From assembly GCA_019359155.1 (NCBI GenBank), contig JAHHHV010000028.1, positions 1 through 39,018 of the forward strand: DNA of 39,018 nt, read 5' to 3'. This document shows positions 34,854 through 39,018 of this stretch, in pieces (within the stretch, counting starts at the first letter, position 1; the number at the start of each line of letters is the position of its first letter). The stretch comes from Pegethrix bostrychoides GSE-TBD4-15B (lineage in GTDB: Bacteria > Cyanobacteriota > Cyanobacteriia > Elainellales > Elainellaceae). Position numbers and translations under genes: made by a program. Under the pieces are notes generated by a model. That model worked only from the letters and a program-made list of their open reading frames with translations, was not told the DNA's origin and ran no database searches.

Positions 34854-37167
34854 AAATCTTCAGAAGCAATGGTCTTTAAAATTCGCCCAATTTAAGCCCC
34901 TGAACCAGCAGCAATCTACTTCCTTAACCCAGAAAACCCTGCTGAATATGGCAATATGGGTGACAGGCGTTGTGCTGGTATCGGCTGGCGTCAGCTACAT
35001 TCATATGGTCAGCCGTTTAGAGAACCAAACCCAGAAGCAATTAGAAAAATATATCAAGGGTCGGGGGCAGCAAGAGAGTGCAACCTTCCAACTTGCGCAA
35101 GACAATCTCACGCTACTGCGAGATCGAATTCTTCAGGATCTCCAGCAGCCTGCTCAATCCAATTTTCAGGCTGAATTTGAGCGGCAGTTTTCTTCTTGGA
35201 AAGATGGCACTCAACGCAATTTTCCTGAGGATCGTCCCCTGACAGAGTTTGATTCAACCCGACATGCGAGTATATATATTGGTCGTGATGTCAAAGTGAC
35301 CGAAGAGTTGCAAAGGCGTCTGCTGACAGTCAACTCCTTGGTAAGTGCCTATGGAGCCGCGTGGTCTAATCGATTTGTCGATACCTATTTCGTCACGCCT
35401 GAAAATGCAGCTATCAACTACTGGAAGGGAACACCAATCGCTTTACAGGCTCCACCGGATCTCTATAATCCGAAAGAGGAGTATTTCTATATTGCCGACC
35501 CTCAGCATAATCCTACTCGTTTGACCCGTTGGACAGGCGTTTATCTAGATCCCAGCGTCAACCTATGGATGGTCTCAGCGATCGTTCCGGTTTATCAGGG
35601 CGATCGCTTTTTAGGGATTGTGGGCCATGATGTTACCCTGACTGATTTAATTGAGCATACAATTCAAGACCAGCTCCCAGGAACCTATAACTTAATTTTT
35701 CGCTCGGATGGTCGCTTGATTGTTCATCCTCACTACAGCTCAGAGCTACAAAAGGCACAAGGACAACTCAAAATCGACGAGGTCAAAGATCCGAATCTCA
35801 ACCATATTTTTCAGTTAGTCACCCATGCTCAACCCAATGACTCTGTTCTTGAAAATACTCAAGATAACGAGTATTTAGCAGTGACTCGCTTAACGGGCCC
35901 AGATTGGTATTTTGTCACGGTTTATCCCAAGTCGCTGCTTGCAGAGGCGGCCTGGTCTACCGCTCAATTTATCCTGATTGCGGGTGCTGTAGCGTTGCTG
36001 GTTGAATTGTTGTTGCTGATGTCAGTTTTACGAAAACAAATCGCTAAGCCACTTCAGGAATTAACGGTTGCCAGTAATCAGTTGGCGAATGGAGACTTTG
36101 CGATCCATCTTGACACCACTCGGCAGGATGAACTGAGTCAGCTGGCGAATTCTTTCAACAGCATGGCGAATCATTTGCAGGGTTCTTTTGCCAAGCTGGA
36201 ACAAATCAACGATGAGTTGGAACAGCGAGTCGAGGAACGCACGACGACCTTGCAAGCAACGGTTCAAGAATTACATCGTACCCAGACCCAGATGATCCAG
36301 AGCGAAAAGATGTCAGCACTAGGTCATCTAGTGGCAGGTGTTGCCCATGAAATTAATAATCCGGTCAACTTTATTCATGGAAATCTCACGCATGTTAGCG
36401 CCTATGCAGAAGATTTAATGTCACTGATCCAAGCTTATCAAGGTTATATCCCTCATCCCCCTCAGTCGATTCAAACCAAAATTGAAGAGATTGATCTCGA
36501 CTTTCTAATGCAAGATACAGTTAAGTTATTGCAATCCATGAAAGTTGGCACGAATCGAATTCGAGAGATTGTTTTATCCCTGCGTAACTTTTCCCGGCTG
36601 GATGAGGCCGGGTTTAAGCCAGTTGATGTTCATGAGGGAATCAACAGCACATTACTGATTCTGCAAAATCGTTTGAAAGTTCAGCCCCAACGACCTGCGA
36701 TTCAGGTCATAAAAGACTATGGTCAATTGCCGATCGTTAATTGCTATCCTGGCCGGTTGAACCAGGTTTTTATGAACATTTTTGTGAATGCGATCGATGC
36801 GCTTGATGAAGAGTGGGATATAGAAAGAGATAGGTCATCATCTCATACCATCCTTTCTGAAACCATGGAGGCAAAAAAAACTCCTATCATTACGGTTCGT
36901 ACAGCTATGGTTGCGAACCATTGGGTTGAAATTGCGATTGCAGATAATGGTGGTGGTATACCTGAAAGTATTCAAAAACAGATTTTTGATCCATTTTTCA
37001 CAACGAAATCGGTCGGCAAGGGAACGGGCATGGGAATGTCGATCAGCTATCAAATTATTGTTGAACACCATCATGGAGAATTCAGCTGCACCTCGGTACC
37101 TGGTGAAGGAGCAGAATTCACGATTCGCATTCCCATTAAGCAAAACGAACATTTGGCAGGTGGCTAA
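34834..37167 (+). CDS. Membrane sensor histidine kinase (dCache-HAMP-HisKA-HATPase)
   Basis: The 777-residue protein has an N-terminal membrane helix (about 37-58). A periplasmic sensory domain spans about 60-375, of dCache/PDC type (FVTPENAAINYWKG, YLDPSVNLWMVSAIVPVY, GIVGHDVTL). A second helix lies at about 378-398, then a HAMP domain (about 400-455) and a coiled coil. The phosphoacceptor H505 is in AGVAHEINNP, and the HATPase_c domain has NIFVNAIDAL, DNGGGIP, FFTTKSVGKGTGMGM. Its catalytic half is close to the kinases at 5492 and 7033. It reads outside signals, perhaps small organic molecules (family knowledge; ligand unknown). No response regulator is nearby. The decayed kinase fragment lies head-to-head at its 5' end. 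Confidence 0.93.
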   Translation: MLASFSKNLQKQWSLKFAQFKPLNQQQSTSLTQKTLLNMAIWVTGVVLVSAGVSYIHMVSRLENQTQKQLEKYIKGRGQQESATFQLAQDNLTLLRDRILQDLQQPAQSNFQAEFERQFSSWKDGTQRNFPEDRPLTEFDSTRHASIYIGRDVKVTEELQRRLLTVNSLVSAYGAAWSNRFVDTYFVTPENAAINYWKGTPIALQAPPDLYNPKEEYFYIADPQHNPTRLTRWTGVYLDPSVNLWMVSAIVPVYQGDRFLGIVGHDVTLTDLIEHTIQDQLPGTYNLIFRSDGRLIVHPHYSSELQKAQGQLKIDEVKDPNLNHIFQLVTHAQPNDSVLENTQDNEYLAVTRLTGPDWYFVTVYPKSLLAEAAWSTAQFILIAGAVALLVELLLLMSVLRKQIAKPLQELTVASNQLANGDFAIHLDTTRQDELSQLANSFNSMANHLQGSFAKLEQINDELEQRVEERTTTLQATVQELHRTQTQMIQSEKMSALGHLVAGVAHEINNPVNFIHGNLTHVSAYAEDLMSLIQAYQGYIPHPPQSIQTKIEEIDLDFLMQDTVKLLQSMKVGTNRIREIVLSLRNFSRLDEAGFKPVDVHEGINSTLLILQNRLKVQPQRPAIQVIKDYGQLPIVNCYPGRLNQVFMNIFVNAIDALDEEWDIERDRSSSHTILSETMEAKKTPIITVRTAMVANHWVEIAIADNGGGIPESIQKQIFDPFFTTKSVGKGTGMGMSISYQIIVEHHHGEFSCTSVPGEGAEFTIRIPIKQNEHLAGG

Positions 37168-37205
37168 GCCTCGATTTAAATAATTTTGCGCTTTTGAAAA
37201 CTGAT

Positions 37206-37397
37206 TTAGCACTGCTTGATTAAGGCAACGATGTCTCTCGTTTCCTGATGGAGCAAAGCGTCCACATGAGCTCCTCTAGAATGTTTTGCCTCTGCTTGGC
37301 TCTTAAAAGGACCCAGATGATACGTTTGCTGAGGCTCCGAAAGGGAGACTTCTACCCACCAACGGAAGGCGATTTGAGACAGTGAGAATGCATTCAT
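37206..37397 (-). CDS. DUF1816 family protein
   Basis: This small cyanobacterial protein has the DUF1816 core: WWVEV, TYHLGPFKSQAEA and a C-terminal helix. DUF1816 members are short cyanobacterial proteins of unsettled function, in some cases near phycobilisome or stress genes. The 63 residues match the usual length. It faces the gp25-like gene, with 30 bp between their starts. Confidence 0.7.
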   Translation of the reverse strand: MNAFSLSQIAFRWWVEVSLSEPQQTYHLGPFKSQAEAKHSRGAHVDALLHQETRDIVALIKQC

Positions 37398-37427
37398 TAG
37401 GCTTACTGGTAAAGGGGAGCTTTTGTC

Positions 37428-37772
37428 ATGCTGTTAAATGGTTATGCGTTCCCGATGGCGCTCGACGAGAACGGCGGGCGGGCTGTCGCGTCAGAGGCTG
37501 AGTATCTAGAGCAGCAGATTAGAACCTTTGTGCTGACCGACCAGGATGAGCGTCTGGGCCTGCCTGCTTATGGGATGCAGAATTCGCTATTTACCTCCGC
37601 TAAGGACACCTCGCCGATCGTCTTAGATTTGCAGACCAGCTTAAATTCCTTCATCCCGCAGGTTAGCTGCACGGTATCTGGCTCGCTCAATGACTTGGGA
37701 GAGCTTTCGCTGAGTATCTTCTGGATCTGGAATGACGAAGAACAGACGCCAATTTTGATTCCTGTAATTTAG
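37428..37772 (+). CDS. gp25/GPW-like tail baseplate protein
   Basis: The 114-residue protein has the layout of the T4 gp25/P2 W baseplate family: an N-terminal loop, then an acidic helix YLEQQIRTFVLTDQDERLGLPAYG, the ERxxxPxxG core of this family, and a beta-rich C-terminal half (IVLDLQTSLNSFIPQVSC, ELSLSIFWIW). In phages and contractile injection systems gp25 links sheath to baseplate and is usually followed by the baseplate J protein. Here a J-like start follows 20 bp later. No sheath, tube or spike gene is present, so this is a relic or a domesticated piece. Confidence 0.75.
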   Translation: MLLNGYAFPMALDENGGRAVASEAEYLEQQIRTFVLTDQDERLGLPAYGMQNSLFTSAKDTSPIVLDLQTSLNSFIPQVSCTVSGSLNDLGELSLSIFWIWNDEEQTPILIPVI

Positions 37773-37792
37773 CTTTTTGCGAGTCAGAAAAT

Positions 37793-37999
37793 ATGGCAAC
37801 CTTCGACTCTATTGTCCTTGACCCGCGCAATGAAGCCGAGCTGGTGATTCAGGCCAAGGCGTCAGCTTTTACTCTATCTGGCGGGCTTCTGAACTCATCC
37901 CGCAACTATCCGAGGGCGATCGGATTCGAGTGCTGCAATTTGCTGAGGCGATGGTGCAGCAGCGGGCAGGGAAGCGGAGCCAGCGGCGGGGACGGCTAG
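37793..37999 (+). pseudogene. Truncated baseplate-J-like gene
   Basis: The reading frame starts ATFDSIVLDPRNEAELVIQA and continues to SGGLLN, matching the N-terminus of cyanobacterial baseplate J-type proteins as I recall them. It then loses the family pattern and stops at 37999. Full-length J proteins are several hundred residues. The break lies near 37880, where the other frame takes over with the small-protein copy. Confidence 0.5.
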
Positions 38000-38040
38000 A
38001 TAAGCCGATTGATGAGAGTTGGCGGGTGGGCAATGCGTAG
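37879..38040 (+). pseudogene. Second copy of the small unknown protein
   Basis: The frame from about 37879 to the stop at 38040 reads WRASELIPQLSEGDRIRVLQ followed by FAEAMVQQRAGKRSQRRGR and ends in WRVGNA. It shares LxPxLSxGDxI and the AEAM-x-x-Q-basic region with 33849-34138, including a 14-bp identical stretch TTGCTGAGGCGATG. It has no start codon of its own and appears to be a decayed gene end fused after the J-like remnant. Confidence 0.5.
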
Positions 38041-38275
38041 GGTGAAGATACCGACAGTGCATTGAATGGCTGGCAGCTCTCCGTTAGAGCGAGGCAGTTT
38101 CAAACTGTCGGAAATATTCATGAGGTCTGGATACTTGTTCCGCCCCTCAACCTGCACCGCAGGCAGTTGTCAGCAGGACAGCGAGCAATGGTGGCATTGG
38201 CCGCAGATCACCTCGGATTGGGAATCCTTGAGCAGGAAGACGCTCTACCATGATTTTTGTAGAACCCCCGATCCT

Positions 38276-38926
38276 ATGGCTCTCCGTCGGCTCCCAGTCA
38301 TTTTTGGTCTCACCTTTGTCGGCACAATCGGCGCATTGTATGGAGTGGCGTCTCAAGTCTTGCTTCATAGTTTTCTCCAGGTTGAACAGCAAAGAACGCA
38401 AGATGATGTCCAGCGGGTTTTAGAGCTTGTCGCGGGGCAACAAACGGCCATTTTCAGTGGCTTGGTGGATTACTCATCCTGGGATGCAACCTACGCCTAT
38501 GCTCAGGGTAAAAAGCCAGACTACACCGCTGTTGATCTAACTGACTCTAGCTTTACGGCACTCAATATTGATTTAGCAGTGATCAGTGATGCCAAAAATC
38601 GCATCCTCCACAGTGCTGTCTATGACCCCCAAACAGCCAGTCGGAAGCCTTTGCCTGCTAGCCTGAATACTAACCTGACCCAGCGATCTGTCCTACAACG
38701 GCATATTCAGAAAAATGAGCCGAGACTCCAGTTTGTCATGCTGTCGAACAGACCTGTGCTGGTGGTTTCTCAGCCAATTTTGATGAGTGAAGGTCACGGG
38801 TCACCTGCTGGAAACATGATGTTTGGCAAATACCTGGATGCTGGTTTGCTTCAGAAATTGAGCAAACTGACGCGGCTCTCGTTGGAAGTGCGTGAGGTGG
38901 ACCCGAAAAACTGGACAGGTGGCTAA
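38276..38926 (+). pseudogene. CHASE4 sensor protein truncated near an IS element
   Basis: From the ATG at 38276, an N-terminal membrane helix (about 5-27) precedes a CHASE4 domain: QQTAIFSGLVDYSSWDATYAY, FTALNIDLAVISD and FVMLSNRPVLVVSQPI. CHASE4 proteins normally continue to a second membrane helix and a histidine kinase or GGDEF output. Here the frame stops after LEVREVDPKNWTGG, just before the left end of an IS3-like element. The rest of the sensor is lost or lies beyond the element. The open frame extends upstream to 38066, but the first 70 residues are not protein-like. Confidence 0.75.
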
Positions 38927-39018
38927 GGTGGTCACTAAGCTCCTCATTGCTCAACTGTGATAGGAGTATCTCATGGCAAACAAACGCAAACAATACAACC
39001 CACAATTCAAAGCCAAAG
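38912..39018 (+). mobile_element. Left end of an IS3-like insertion sequence (partial)
   Basis: The sequence from TGGACAGGTGGCTAAGGTGG at 38912 leads to a transposase start at 38973. The terminal inverted repeat cannot be confirmed because the other end is outside the window. Confidence 0.5.
38973..39018 (+). CDS. Start of an IS3 family transposase OrfA (partial)
   Basis: ATG at 38973, with TAGGAG 9 nt upstream, begins MANKRKQYNPQFKAK. This matches the usual start of IS3 OrfA helix-turn-helix proteins (K-R-x-Y-x-P-x-F-K-x-K). The gene runs off the window after 15 codons. Confidence 0.75.
   Translation, partial: MANKRKQYNPQFKAK

Overview
The window comes from a cyanobacterium, most likely a filamentous Leptolyngbya-like lineage. 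The evidence is a pair of genes for photosynthetic-type NDH-1 subunits (ndhF1-ndhD1), cyanobacterium-typical families (DUF1816, Uma2, DUF4912, very large Ser/Thr-kinase/histidine-kinase hybrids) and scattered HIP1-type GCGATCGC sites. The genus is inference.

Positions 1-3400 look accessory. On the minus strand they hold a PD-(D/E)XK nuclease-like protein and a metzincin-type zinc protease with three 48-residue C-terminal repeats, followed by an array of five degenerate palindromic units spaced 40-41 bp apart. A structured leader then precedes a small conserved plus-strand ORF. Positions 3629-12459 (minus) carry a tRNA-dihydrouridine synthase overlapping an Uma2 protein, a GAF histidine kinase, and an approximately 1,800-residue Ser/Thr kinase-ATPase-GAF-histidine kinase. 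Pieces of degraded kinase ATPase domains lie beside both kinases.

Positions 12947-16939 (minus) encode a double-DUF305 lipoprotein, a double-DUF4912 membrane protein and an unrecognised membrane-anchored protein. ndhF1-ndhD1 follow (21294 down to 17525), closed by a clear terminator. Next are a small conserved protein, mnmH (tRNA 2-selenouridine/geranyl synthase) and an exopolysaccharide set: Wzc/GumC-type tyrosine autokinase, OPX export protein and polyprenyl glycosylphosphotransferase. A CapA-type protein and a DUF21/CBS (CNNM/HlyC) membrane protein lie divergently on the plus strand.

After tRNA-Tyr(GTA) and tRNA-Thr(GGT), a tyrosine recombinase sits about 170 bp downstream of tRNA-Thr, suggesting an element integrated at or near this tRNA. 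The segment from here to the end (32.4-39.0 kb) is a mosaic. It has repeat clusters, two frame-broken copies of the same small protein, a gp25-like baseplate gene, a truncated baseplate-J-like start, a dCache/HAMP histidine kinase beside a decayed kinase fragment, a DUF1816 protein, and a CHASE4 sensor gene cut off near the left end of an IS3-like element that runs out of the window. The best candidates for something unusual are the 40-bp palindrome array with the repeat-bearing metzincin, the tRNA-Thr island with relics of a contractile tail, and the recurring kinase-domain scraps beside intact kinases.
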